This document shows, piece by piece, positions 1 to 7,791 of a stretch of DNA of 35,895 bases. Source of the DNA: a bacterium (GTDB lineage: Bacteria; SAR324; XYD2-FULL-50-16); contig JAHJRI010000339.1 in NCBI GenBank assembly GCA_018830885.1, forward strand, positions 1 to 35,895, written 5' to 3'. The translations under genes were made by a program, and so were the position numbers. Each line of letters opens with the position of its first letter. Within the stretch, counting starts at the first letter, position 1. Below the pieces are notes generated by a model, which saw only the letters and a program-made list of their open reading frames with translations, was not told where the DNA came from and made no database searches.

Positions 1-35
1 AAATTGGAAATTGCCCACCTGTTTTTGGTGCACCC
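1..35. mobile_element. Right end of a GGGTGCACC-type inverted-repeat element, cut by the window edge
   Basis: Positions 14-35 match the right terminal repeat of the complete element at 16456-16625 in 19 of 22 bases, and the preceding AAATTGGAAATTG resembles AAATTCGAAATTG at 16591-16603. The left end would lie outside the window. It is therefore probably the end of a third member of this family. Confidence 0.6.
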
Positions 36-374
36 TCCGGTCCGCCAGTCATCCTGGAAATCGGTTTAATCAATGGGGTCCTTTCGGGATATTCACCTTC
101 CGGAACAGTAACCCCCTGCCGTTCCAAACCCTTATGTCAGGCCGGATTGTCGGTCTGCGGCCCCGACAGAAAAAAGAACCCGCCAGGGAGATTTTCCAAA
201 ATTTTGTTAACACAAGGATTTTCAATTTAAACCATGTGTGTTATGGTCCAGATGTCAGCCTATGGAATCAGGGAAAACAGACCTTGAAAGGACTTTGCGA
301 ACAGGGATGAAAAATTACCACCCATCATTTTCCGTTACCTGGCCACCCAAACCGATCAACCACCCAATTGCCCG
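36..374. other. Non-coding leader region upstream of the cNMP-binding gene
   Basis: I see no convincing gene here; a 99-codon open frame has no family resemblance. An A/T-rich stretch at about 200-247 could hold a weak sigma70-like promoter (TTTTCA at 219-224, a 17-base gap, TATGGT at 242-247) for the gene at 375. This is a weak match and is inference. Confidence 0.3.
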
Positions 375-1514
375 ATGAGTTCAACGGATCCGGTCACCAA
401 TTATTGTGCAGCCATCCTGGGGGAAAACCCGACCGCCATGTCGGCTATTCGTCTGATACCGGAACTGGCGGGCTGTTCGGATGCACTCCTGGAAATGATC
501 TACACCTACAGCAAAACAGTGAATATCCAGCCCGGGGAGGTTCTGATCCAGGAGGGACTGTTCGACCAGTGGGTCTACTTTATCATCCAGGGTGAACTGG
601 ATGTGATCATCAAGGGACAGAAACTGGGCAAAACCGGGGGTCCCATCGTGGGTGAACGCTGTATCCTGGGAGAGCCCCGGGGAGCGAATCTGGTCGGGGG
701 AAAGGATGGACTCATGGCCCTGGGTGTCGAGATGTCCATCATTGATGAACTGAATCGCGAGATCAATACCTTTCAGAAAACCGCTCCCAGTGAGGCAGAC
801 GCGACGGCCTATGCCAACGAGCGAATGGCCATCGCCCTGGAACTGCTGACGATTATCCTGAATGAGGTCATCGCGCGGATTACCGACCTGTATGACTCAG
901 GGGTGCACGGCGCCAGTCACCTGGGCCAGTCCGATCAGAATCTGACCGTCCGCACGAAGAGCCTCTACGACTTTTCCAACAGCCCCCCATCCTCCCAGGG
1001 AAAGGGATCTCAGGCGTCCACCCGGAATTTTATGCTCTACAGTTTCAGCGATTTTGCCGAAACGGTCTATTACGAAATTCTGCAGAAATTCATGTCCGAC
1101 TATGGATTTACGGCTTTTCCCCTGGATGACTGGAAAGCCCGGTTTATCGTTGTTGAAGAAGGCCAGGTGCAGATAAAGGAGACATTTGACTGGCTCAGAT
1201 CGGAATTCGGTATCGCCAACACGGTCCTGGTGGAGATGGCCACCTCGATGTTCGAAATCGCCAGCCAGTACACGGCAGCAGCCAATAAAGCGATGAACCA
1301 GGTTTTTTCAGCCTTTGAACGAAAAAGGGATAAAAACCGGGCCATGAAGTCCCTGCATCAAAGCCACAGCAAAACCCGGAAAAAAATCATCGCCCGCATC
1401 AAACAGGACCTTTTTGACCCCATCGCGGAAAAGCGGGCCTCCGCCAATAAAGCCGACAGCCCCTCAGCCGCTTCCAAGATGAGCCAGGCGGATATCGACG
1501 CCCTGTTTGGCTGA
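375..1514 (+). CDS. Cyclic-nucleotide-binding-domain protein with a FliM-like C-terminal peptide
   Basis: A 379-residue soluble protein. Residues about 25-110 form a CAP/PKA-type cyclic-nucleotide-binding fold: the phosphate-binding cassette is visible as G93-E94 followed by P101-R102-G-A104, so the phosphate-contacting Arg is present. No helix-turn-helix follows, so this is not a Crp/Fnr transcription factor. The long remainder (about 120-345) is probably helical and I do not recognise it. A Ser/Ala-rich linker leads to the last 11 residues, MSQADIDALFG, which resemble the N-terminal CheY-phosphate-binding peptide of FliM (LSQxEIDALL). Inference: a cNMP-responsive adaptor that may contact CheY-like receivers. 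It converges with the oxidoreductase at 1634-3187 across a 119-base gap in which I see no clear terminator. Confidence 0.85.
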   Translation: MSSTDPVTNYCAAILGENPTAMSAIRLIPELAGCSDALLEMIYTYSKTVNIQPGEVLIQEGLFDQWVYFIIQGELDVIIKGQKLGKTGGPIVGERCILGEPRGANLVGGKDGLMALGVEMSIIDELNREINTFQKTAPSEADATAYANERMAIALELLTIILNEVIARITDLYDSGVHGASHLGQSDQNLTVRTKSLYDFSNSPPSSQGKGSQASTRNFMLYSFSDFAETVYYEILQKFMSDYGFTAFPLDDWKARFIVVEEGQVQIKETFDWLRSEFGIANTVLVEMATSMFEIASQYTAAANKAMNQVFSAFERKRDKNRAMKSLHQSHSKTRKKIIARIKQDLFDPIAEKRASANKADSPSAASKMSQADIDALFG

Positions 1515-1633
1515 CGCTGCCCGCTGACCGATCTCCGCGCCGGCAGGTCTACCCGAACCACCATCCCCCGTCCGCGGCTCGGAGAGATCCCGGATAAACC
1601 GGCAAAATGGCTGCGCCGGGCGGGCATTAACCC

Positions 1634-3187
1634 CTAGCGGTGATACTCCGGGAGAACCTGTTCCGTATAATTGCTCTGCATCATGGCATCCACACAGAGG
1701 ATTCCCGAATAAATGGCCGCGTCCATCCCGCTGCCCCAGGTTTTTTCGCCATACCCGTCACCCGCAAAAAAAAGACCGTCGATGCCCTGAAGGGTTGTAT
1801 CGGGCCGACGATCCCCGATGGGCGGCCAGTCACCAAACCCCTTGTCCGAACAGGTCCAGATCTCCCAGGCGGTGTTCTGCGCCAGAGGGGGAAACACCTG
1901 GTGGAAGAGCTTGCGCGACATATCGATCACCCGGTCCACCTTCTGCTTGTCACGCAGTTCGCTGTCGGTCAGCGCGATGGAATACCCGAGGGTGTGCTTT
2001 CCCTCCGGACTCAGGGAGGGCGCAAAATTACTCGGCATGATGGAGATGATGTCGACATCGCCAATGTACCCCTCCACCGCCTTGATGACGGCGGGAGCCA
2101 GCAGCCAGCTTTTGGGATTCAGGCCCGCTGCGGAGAACACATCATAGTTGACCCCGACAATACCGGTGAGCATACCGACACTGAAAAATGACGCCTCCAC
2201 CTTCCTCACCATCGCTGGGGGAAACAGGGTTTTTGGCAGAAACTTCCAGATCTTTCTGATGGGAACGGTGCACACCGCCCGGGAGGTGCTGAAAGTCCGT
2301 TCCCCCGTGTCGGTCAGCGCCCGAACCCCGACCAGAGTCCGGTTATCAAAGATGACCGACTGTACCGCGGCACCGGTCAGAATCTCACCCCCACAGCCCC
2401 GGATTTTTTCCGCCATCTGGGTGGCGATCCTGACAAATCCGGGTTTGGGGACGATCCCGGTCGACCCGGAAATCAGGTTCATCCCGATTTTACCCGCGGT
2501 GTTCATGAACCGGATAAAGTCACCGGCGGGAATCATTTTAGGCTCTCCCATCACCATGTGAATGGAGGCCACCGCAGCCAGAAACTCGTACACCGCACGG
2601 TCTGCGGTTCGTTCATTCAGCCACTGGTCAAAGGAGATGCGATCCCAGGCCGCCAGGGTCGACTCGGGTGCCGTCAGCATCTCCCGCAGCAGTTTCTTGG
2701 TTGTGCGGTTGGATTCCAGACTCATCCAGTCATAGGCGCCACCCCGCTCCACCGGAAAAAGCGCTACCTGTGCCGGATCGAGAACTGTAAATCCCTCGTT
2801 ACCGGGAAGCTCCACGGGGATGCCCAGAAAGTCGAGCAGATGCCCCACCCGGCCCCGGGTGCCCCAGAAAGTTGCGTGTCCGCCTGCCTCGAAACTGTAA
2901 CCATCGAGCAGGTGCTGCTTCATGATGGTTTCCAGATCCGGTTCGGACCGGCTCACCCAGGCATAGACAGACCGCATGACCTTTTCAAACCCTGCCAGAC
3001 CCAGTTTTCTGCCCTGGAGATTCAGATCGCCATCCTCCCCGCTGAAACTGACTATGCGTCCGCCCAGGTAAGCTTCCCGCTCCAGAATCAGAACCCTTCG
3101 TTTTTCATAACAGGCGAGCAACGCGCCCACGGTCAAACCGGCAAGGCCGGCACCGATAATCACTGCATCATATTTTTCTGCTGACAT
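1634..3187 (-). CDS. Phytoene-desaturase/amine-oxidase-like FAD-dependent oxidoreductase
   Basis: A 517-residue flavoprotein. The N-terminus has a Rossmann dinucleotide-binding motif (VIIGAGLAGLTVGALLA) followed by the LEREAYLGGR segment typical of the phytoene desaturase/monoamine oxidase superfamily. The C-terminus has the second FAD-contacting motif (GLFFAGDGYGEKTWGSG). The length fits carotenoid desaturase/isomerase-like proteins. No other carotenoid gene is in the window, so the substrate is unknown. The start at 3187 is chosen over an upstream ATG at 3253 because AAGGAGG sits just before it and the extra 22 residues precede the usual Rossmann start. The gene is transcribed away from the repeat cluster at 3367-3801. 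Confidence 0.88.
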   Translation of the reverse strand: MSAEKYDAVIIGAGLAGLTVGALLACYEKRRVLILEREAYLGGRIVSFSGEDGDLNLQGRKLGLAGFEKVMRSVYAWVSRSEPDLETIMKQHLLDGYSFEAGGHATFWGTRGRVGHLLDFLGIPVELPGNEGFTVLDPAQVALFPVERGGAYDWMSLESNRTTKKLLREMLTAPESTLAAWDRISFDQWLNERTADRAVYEFLAAVASIHMVMGEPKMIPAGDFIRFMNTAGKIGMNLISGSTGIVPKPGFVRIATQMAEKIRGCGGEILTGAAVQSVIFDNRTLVGVRALTDTGERTFSTSRAVCTVPIRKIWKFLPKTLFPPAMVRKVEASFFSVGMLTGIVGVNYDVFSAAGLNPKSWLLAPAVIKAVEGYIGDVDIISIMPSNFAPSLSPEGKHTLGYSIALTDSELRDKQKVDRVIDMSRKLFHQVFPPLAQNTAWEIWTCSDKGFGDWPPIGDRRPDTTLQGIDGLFFAGDGYGEKTWGSGMDAAIYSGILCVDAMMQSNYTEQVLPEYHR

Positions 3188-3366
3188 AGATTCCTCCTTA
3201 TCAGAGGTTTTTATACCGGCACCCTGTTTTTTTTGCAAGGGGTTTTGATCCACTGAAAACCGGTCTGATGTCTGATCAGACCCAGGGGGCAGCGTGCCCG
3301 CAGATCGGCAATCAAAGATCGGATTCCAGTATGATTTTCAGGAAATGTTTACCCAATCTCATTAAC

Positions 3367-3541
3367 TTAAGGGCTCCTTGATTAACTGGAACTCAGCAAG
3401 CATCAAAGGGTTGGTGTTTCAAGAACCCTGGAAGCCATGGATGGCTTCCAGGAGCTCCATGGATGGACTCGTGCGTTTCTTGAAAGATCAACCCTTTGGT
3501 GTGGTAATCTCGATCATTTTAAATAATCAAGGTGCCCTTAA
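3367..3541. mobile_element. Hairpin element copy 1 (TTAAGGGC-type ends)
   Basis: A non-coding element of about 175 bp. The ends are inverted repeats matching 17 of 18 bases (3367-3384 against 3524-3541, TTAAGGGC[T/A]CCTTGATTA). Inside are long inverted arms (CAAAGGGTTGGTGTTTCAAG near 3403-3422 against TTCTTGAAAGATCAACCCTTTG near 3477-3498). At the tip is the family core, including the near-palindrome TGGAAGCCATGG/ATGGCTTCCA at 3429-3450. CCAATCT occurs just outside both ends. There is no room for a transposase, so it is MITE-like or REP-like. Open frames through it are artefacts of the repeat. Confidence 0.75.
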
Positions 3542-3615
3542 AACCAATCTGACCGTGAAATAACCGTCCTGATGGCAAGGGACAATCAGCTTACGTAAAT
3601 GACATTGAATGCTTG

Positions 3616-3762
3616 GATCTATTCAGTTCAATTTCCGCTCAGCCCCGAAGGTATTGTGTTTCAAGAACCTTGGAAGCCATGGATGGCTTCCAGGAACTCC
3701 AGGAGGATTCATGCGTTTCTTGAAACACATTACCTTTGGGGCGTATACAGGTGAATAGTTAC
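3616..3762 (+). mobile_element. Hairpin element copy 2 (CTATTCA-type ends), left flank of the catabolic island
   Basis: An element of about 147 bp. Short imperfect outer inverted repeats (CTATTCAG against GTGAATAG) enclose long arms (CCCCGAAGGTATTGTGTTTC near 3644-3662, against the complement of 3720-3742). The tip carries the same core as copy 1. It is nearly identical to the reverse complement of 16098-16245, with about seven differences by eye over 148 bases. It stands about 75 bp after copy 1 and just before the GntR regulatory region. Confidence 0.8.
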
Positions 3763-3770
3763 GAATGCTT

Positions 3771-3801
3771 ACCTGGATGCCGGATCAAGTCCGGCATGAC
3801 G
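3771..3801. repeat. REP-like palindrome
   Basis: An 8-bp perfect stem (ATGCCGGA 3777-3784, TCCGGCAT 3790-3797) with loop TCAAG, flanked by ACCTGG and GACG. The same flanks surround two hairpins at 16483-16560. Palindromes of this CCTGGATGCC...GGCATGACG type are dispersed in many proteobacterial genomes. Confidence 0.7.
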
Positions 3802-3857
3802 TGGAAAACTCTAGATTGTCAAGTTATCAGAATATTACCAACCATGAAAAAAATCGG

Positions 3858-3886
3858 TTGACAAGCCTGAAAGGAGTCTTTAGATT
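3858..3886 (+). promoter_or_regulatory. Sigma70-type promoter of the GntR gene
   Basis: A perfect -35 hexamer TTGACA (3858-3863), a 17-base spacer and TAGATT (4 of 6 against TATAAT, 3881-3886) lie about 130 bp upstream of the regulator. Transcription would begin near 3893, immediately before or inside the palindrome at 3897-3920. Confidence 0.65.
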
Positions 3887-3896
3887 CTATTTTAGA

Positions 3897-3920
3897 TTTT
3901 AGATAATCTATTATCTAAAA
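3897..3920. promoter_or_regulatory. Palindromic operator candidate for the GntR/FCD regulator
   Basis: Ten-base perfect inverted arms TTTTAGATAA and TTATCTAAAA are separated by TCTA. The palindrome begins about 10 bases after the -10 hexamer, where a bound repressor would block transcription. GntR-family regulators usually bind short palindromes near their own gene. Assignment to the protein encoded at 4016 is inference from position. Confidence 0.65.
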
Positions 3921-4015
3921 CACAACCTAAAGACACCCCCGTGCAGACGCTGAGAAGCGGCGTCTATTTCGGGTAGAATTAACCCCGGGATCACCCCAAA
4001 CCCTGACAGGATCCA

Positions 4016-4714
4016 TTGGTATTCAAGCACAAGACAATGACGGAATCTGCAGCCCTGGAGCTGCGCAAGGCGATTTTAGGGGGGGTGTATCCACCGGGGA
4101 CCCATCTGGTTCCGGCCGTTCTGGAAGAGGATCTGCAACTGAGCCGGACCGCGATTCGGGAAGCCATCCGTGAACTGGTGGGAACCGGCCTGGCCGACTC
4201 GACAACCCACAAGGGGGCCTGTGTGGCGGACCCGCTGGGGATTGAGGAGATCCGGGAGATATTCGAGATCCGGTATCAACTGGAGGGCAAAGCGGCCCTG
4301 CTGGGCACCCGTCAGATTTCTGCCGACGGGATCACCGAGATGGAGGGCCTGCTGGAGGAGATGTCGGGCCCGAGAAAAGGGGACCGTTACCTGGATTTCC
4401 TGCTCAACCAGCAGTTTCATGTGGTTCTGTATCGGGCCAGCGGCTGGAAATACCTGGTCAAGGTGATCGACCGCATGTTTGACCAGGTGCTGGCGTTTCG
4501 CAGCAGCCTCTATCATCGTTTTACCGAGGCGGAGTTTGAAGCGACCGTCAACTGGGAGACCTTCAAGCCTTATCATCAGGACCATATCCGCATCCTGGAG
4601 GTGGTAAAGGCCCGGGATCCCGAAGGGGCCCGGGCAGCGGTGGTGGACAACCTGAAAAGGGGCCTGGATGGCCTGGAAAAGATGCTGGTGTTTCTGGAAC
4701 AGCGGCTGACCTGA
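4016..4714 (+). CDS. GntR-family transcriptional regulator, FadR/FCD subfamily
   Basis: A cytoplasmic DNA-binding regulator of 232 residues. The winged helix-turn-helix spans about residues 8-75 (ALELRKAILGG...LSRTAIREAIREL), followed by an all-helical FCD effector domain (about 85-225). Its typical features are visible: NQQFHVVLYRAS with the metal-binding His, and DHIRILEVVKARDPEGAR near the end. Such domains commonly bind carboxylic acids through a metal. The reading frame opens with TTG at 4016, with AGGA only four bases ahead; ATG at 4037 is an alternative that still keeps the full HTH. It precedes the importer and enzyme genes on the same strand and probably regulates them, and itself, through 3897-3920. 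Confidence 0.9.
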   Translation: MVFKHKTMTESAALELRKAILGGVYPPGTHLVPAVLEEDLQLSRTAIREAIRELVGTGLADSTTHKGACVADPLGIEEIREIFEIRYQLEGKAALLGTRQISADGITEMEGLLEEMSGPRKGDRYLDFLLNQQFHVVLYRASGWKYLVKVIDRMFDQVLAFRSSLYHRFTEAEFEATVNWETFKPYHQDHIRILEVVKARDPEGARAAVVDNLKRGLDGLEKMLVFLEQRLT

Positions 4715-4791
4715 GTGGCCCTGCCGATGGCAGTTGGTGTGGCGCAACCTTGAACCTGATTCAATCCAAACATAACAACCGGACAACCCCC

Positions 4792-5718
4792 ATGGCAACG
4801 CAATCCCCTTTTGATGATCATTTACCTCTGGGTGAGCGGATACTGGATGCAATAGACCCGCACATCCGCTGGCTCTTTTCCCTGCCGGCTATTCTGGTCA
4901 TGGTGCTGCTGTTTGCCTACCCCCTGGTTCAGCTGTTCTGGATCAGCTTCACCGACACCACCCTCTCTTCGGTGACAACCCCCCATTTCGTTGGCCTGGC
5001 CAACTACATCCGGGCCTTTGCCCAGGACCGGCAGTTCTGGAACGCGTTTTCCCTGACGATCTATTATGCTGCCGGTGCGACCGTCGGTCAGTTGACCATC
5101 GGGCTGGCGCTGGCGCTGTTTATCAATAAGAAATTTAAAGGGGAGGCCCTCTTCCGCATGCTGATCATGTTTCCCCTGATCGCGACCCCGGTGGCCATGT
5201 CGCTGATCTGGTCCCTGCTGATGAATCCGATGATGGGACACCTGAACTACTATCTTTCTCTGGTAGGGCTTGGCCCTTCCCTGTGGGCGGCGGATACCAG
5301 TACGGTGATGCCCACCCTGATCGGTCTGGAAATCTGGCATCACGCCCCCATGGCCATGCTGGTCCTGCTGGCCGGTCTGAGAAGTCTTCCCAGGGAACCG
5401 TTCGAAGCCGCGCGGGTGGATGGTGCGTCGCGGATCCGCATCTTTTTCCAGATCACCCTGCCCCTGCTGCGGCCCTACATCTTTTTACTGTTGTTATTAC
5501 GGCTGATTCACGGGTTAAAGGTCTTTGACAAGATTTTTGTCATTTCCGGCGGGGGTCCCAACCGGGCCTCTGAAACATTGAACATCATGATTTATCAGCA
5601 GGCCTTCGGGGCCATGGATTACGGGTATGCCTCGATGCTGAGCGTGGTCATGCTGGTAACGATATTCCTGATATCCATTTCGATTTTCAAATTCCGTGAG
5701 AGACAATGGCGATATTAA
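4792..5718 (+). CDS. ABC transporter permease, CUT1/MalF type
   Basis: Inner-membrane permease of about 308 residues for a binding-protein-dependent importer. A cytoplasmic N-terminus leads into about six membrane helices, the first being LPAILVMVLLFAYPLVQLFW. The conserved cytoplasmic EAA loop that contacts the ATPase reads EAARVDGASRIRIFFQITLP. The family suggests a sugar, polyol, glycerophosphodiester or similar polar substrate, but the sequence does not identify it. ATG 4792 (MATQSPF) is preferred; a TTG at 4750 would add 14 residues. The 3' end overlaps the next permease by 13 bases, indicating translational coupling. Confidence 0.88.
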   Translation: MATQSPFDDHLPLGERILDAIDPHIRWLFSLPAILVMVLLFAYPLVQLFWISFTDTTLSSVTTPHFVGLANYIRAFAQDRQFWNAFSLTIYYAAGATVGQLTIGLALALFINKKFKGEALFRMLIMFPLIATPVAMSLIWSLLMNPMMGHLNYYLSLVGLGPSLWAADTSTVMPTLIGLEIWHHAPMAMLVLLAGLRSLPREPFEAARVDGASRIRIFFQITLPLLRPYIFLLLLLRLIHGLKVFDKIFVISGGGPNRASETLNIMIYQQAFGAMDYGYASMLSVVMLVTIFLISISIFKFRERQWRY

Positions 5719-6545
5719 CGAACAACCGGCTGCGCATCGGGATTTTATCATATAACCTGTTTTTCTATTTTCTGCTGACGGTCATTGCCTTCGTGTTCCT
5801 GTTTCCCTTTCTGTGGGTCGTCTACACGTCGCTGCAGTATCCGGAATCGGCCGGGCAGGTGCCACCGGTGCTATTCTTCAGTCCGACACTGGACAATTTT
5901 CGGCAGGTTTTCGCCGAGGGCGAGTTTTTCAGCTGTCTCTGGAATTCCATTATTGTCGTTGTGCTGACACTGACCGCCAACCTGCTGGTTTCGCTGCCCA
6001 GTGCCTATGTGATTGCCCGCAAGCGGCAACGCTGGATGATGTTCCTGATCCTGTTCCTGCAGATGGCACCCTGGATAACGCTGCTGCTCCCCTGGTACAT
6101 CATTTTCAAAAACCTGGGGTTGTACGATACCGTTCTGGGTCTGGTGCTGTCCAATCTGACCTTCATGATCCCCTTCACCATCTGGCTGATGCTGGGTTTT
6201 TTCGAGGATGTGCCGATCGAAGTGGAGGAGGCTGCCTGGCTGGACGGCTGCTCCCACCTGGGCACATTTGCGCGGATCGTGGTACCGCTGGTCCGGGGGG
6301 GCATTATTACGATCTCGACCCTGGGGTTCATGGTCTGCTGGAACATTTTTCTGTTTCCCCTGGTGCTTTCCGGATACAACACCAAAACCCTGCCGGTGTT
6401 TGTATTCGGGTTTCTGGCCGACAACCAGCTGGATTTCGGCCCCCTCTCAGCGGCGGCGTTGCTGACCACCCTGCCGGTCATCATCTTCGTCCTGGTCAAC
6501 CAGAAATATTTCAAGGCGGGGATTGCTTTTGGCGGGGGCAAATAG
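5706..6545 (+). CDS. ABC transporter permease, CUT1/MalG type
   Basis: The second inner-membrane permease, 279 residues, the partner of the upstream MalF-like protein. About six hydrophobic helices are visible, beginning with LFFYFLLTVIAFVFLFPFLW. The EAA loop appears as EEAAWLDGCSHLGTFARIVV near residues 176-195. The length is normal for this family. It starts inside the end of the previous gene and is followed after 94 bases by the ATPase. The two permeases, the ATPase at 6640 and the binding protein at 9113 make a complete importer. Confidence 0.9.
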   Translation: MAILTNNRLRIGILSYNLFFYFLLTVIAFVFLFPFLWVVYTSLQYPESAGQVPPVLFFSPTLDNFRQVFAEGEFFSCLWNSIIVVVLTLTANLLVSLPSAYVIARKRQRWMMFLILFLQMAPWITLLLPWYIIFKNLGLYDTVLGLVLSNLTFMIPFTIWLMLGFFEDVPIEVEEAAWLDGCSHLGTFARIVVPLVRGGIITISTLGFMVCWNIFLFPLVLSGYNTKTLPVFVFGFLADNQLDFGPLSAAALLTTLPVIIFVLVNQKYFKAGIAFGGGK

Positions 6546-6639
6546 CCCTCCGTGACCGTCCGGTCAGCCGATATGTGCAGATGCACCGAATCACCAGACA
6601 GGATACCGATCCAACGGATATCAACAACCAGGAATCAAC

Positions 6640-7752
6640 ATGGCAAAAGTCAGGATTGAAAATGTAGTCAAGCGGTTTGACCGCCAGGCAGCGGTTAATA
6701 ATTTCTCCCTGCAGATCGATGATGGGGAGTTCATTGTGCTGGTCGGTCCTTCCGGGTGCGGCAAGACGACCCTGCTGCGGATGGTGGCCGGTCTGGAAAC
6801 CGTAACCGAAGGGGAAATGTTCATCGACGGGGTGCGGGTCACCAACACCCCCCCCAAAAAACGGGATATCGCCATGGTGTTTCAAAACTATGCCCTCTAT
6901 CCCCATATGACGGTTTACAACAACCTGGCCTTTTCCCTCAAACTACGCAAATTCTCCAAGGAGGAGATCCGGAAGAAGGTAACCGAAGCTGCAGCGATGC
7001 TGGGACTGGCAGACCTGCTGGACCGTCATCCCAATATACTGTCCGGGGGACAGAAACAGCGGGTGGCACTGGGGCGGGCCATTGTCCGGAATCCCAGGCT
7101 GTTCCTGTTTGACGAGCCGCTCTCCAACCTGGATGCCAAGCTGAGGGTCTCCATGCGGGCCGAGATACTGGATATCCACCGCCGGCTGAACAGCACCTCC
7201 ATCTATGTCACCCATGACCAGATGGAAGCCATGACCATGGGGACCCGGATCATCGTTATGAAAGACGGTACCATTCAGCAGAACGGCACGCCCCGGGAGA
7301 TCTACAATCACCCCGTCAATAAATTCGTCGGCGGCTTTATCGGCTCTCCGGCCATGAATATCATCCGCAGCCGGGTCGACGCCCGGTCCGAGGGCACCTG
7401 GCTGACGGGCCCGGATTTTCAGCTGGCTGTCCCCGATGCCAGGGCACCCCTCCTGCAGGACCATCTGGACAAAGAGATCTACCTGGGTATCCGCCCGGAA
7501 TCCTTTTGTCACCTGGGGGCCAGTGACAATGGGCAGGCGTCCTTCGAAGCCGTGGTCACCCTGGTGGAACCCCTCGGTTCCGAGCAACTGATTCACTTCA
7601 CCCTGGCAGCATGTGAAATGGTTGCCAAACTGGATCCCCACATTCCGCTCCAATATGGAGACCGGGTCAAGCTGGGGGTGAAGATGTCGGATGTCCATTT
7701 TTTTGATCTACAGAGCGAGCAAAATCTCCAGTCCGCGCACCGCGCGGCATAA
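6640..7752 (+). CDS. ABC transporter ATP-binding protein, MalK/UgpC type
   Basis: The 370-residue ATPase that powers the importer. The nucleotide-binding domain has Walker A GPSGCGKTT (36-44), Q-loop Q82, signature LSGGQ (134-138), Walker B LFLFDEP (154-160) and switch His192. All catalytic residues are intact. The C-terminal 130 residues form the OB-fold (TOBE) regulatory region seen in CUT1 ATPases, with the IRPESF segment near residue 235. The gene follows the permeases and precedes the CoA-transferase on the same strand. The substrate cannot be read from the ATPase. Confidence 0.93.
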   Translation: MAKVRIENVVKRFDRQAAVNNFSLQIDDGEFIVLVGPSGCGKTTLLRMVAGLETVTEGEMFIDGVRVTNTPPKKRDIAMVFQNYALYPHMTVYNNLAFSLKLRKFSKEEIRKKVTEAAAMLGLADLLDRHPNILSGGQKQRVALGRAIVRNPRLFLFDEPLSNLDAKLRVSMRAEILDIHRRLNSTSIYVTHDQMEAMTMGTRIIVMKDGTIQQNGTPREIYNHPVNKFVGGFIGSPAMNIIRSRVDARSEGTWLTGPDFQLAVPDARAPLLQDHLDKEIYLGIRPESFCHLGASDNGQASFEAVVTLVEPLGSEQLIHFTLAACEMVAKLDPHIPLQYGDRVKLGVKMSDVHFFDLQSEQNLQSAHRAA

Positions 7753-7791
7753 CCCAACCCCACATTCATTGACGGTTTACAGGATCAACCC

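Noticed and set aside
3378..3563. Short open frame encoding FQEPWKPWMAS-type peptide, also seen at 16020-16205 (minus)
   Set aside because: The similar peptides arise because both frames cross the shared hairpin core. The repeat is explained at DNA level by its palindromes, and the frames are not conserved at the other copies.
3367..3762. CRISPR array
   Set aside because: The repeats here are two long palindromic elements with different ends, not short regular repeats with unique spacers, and no cas gene is present.
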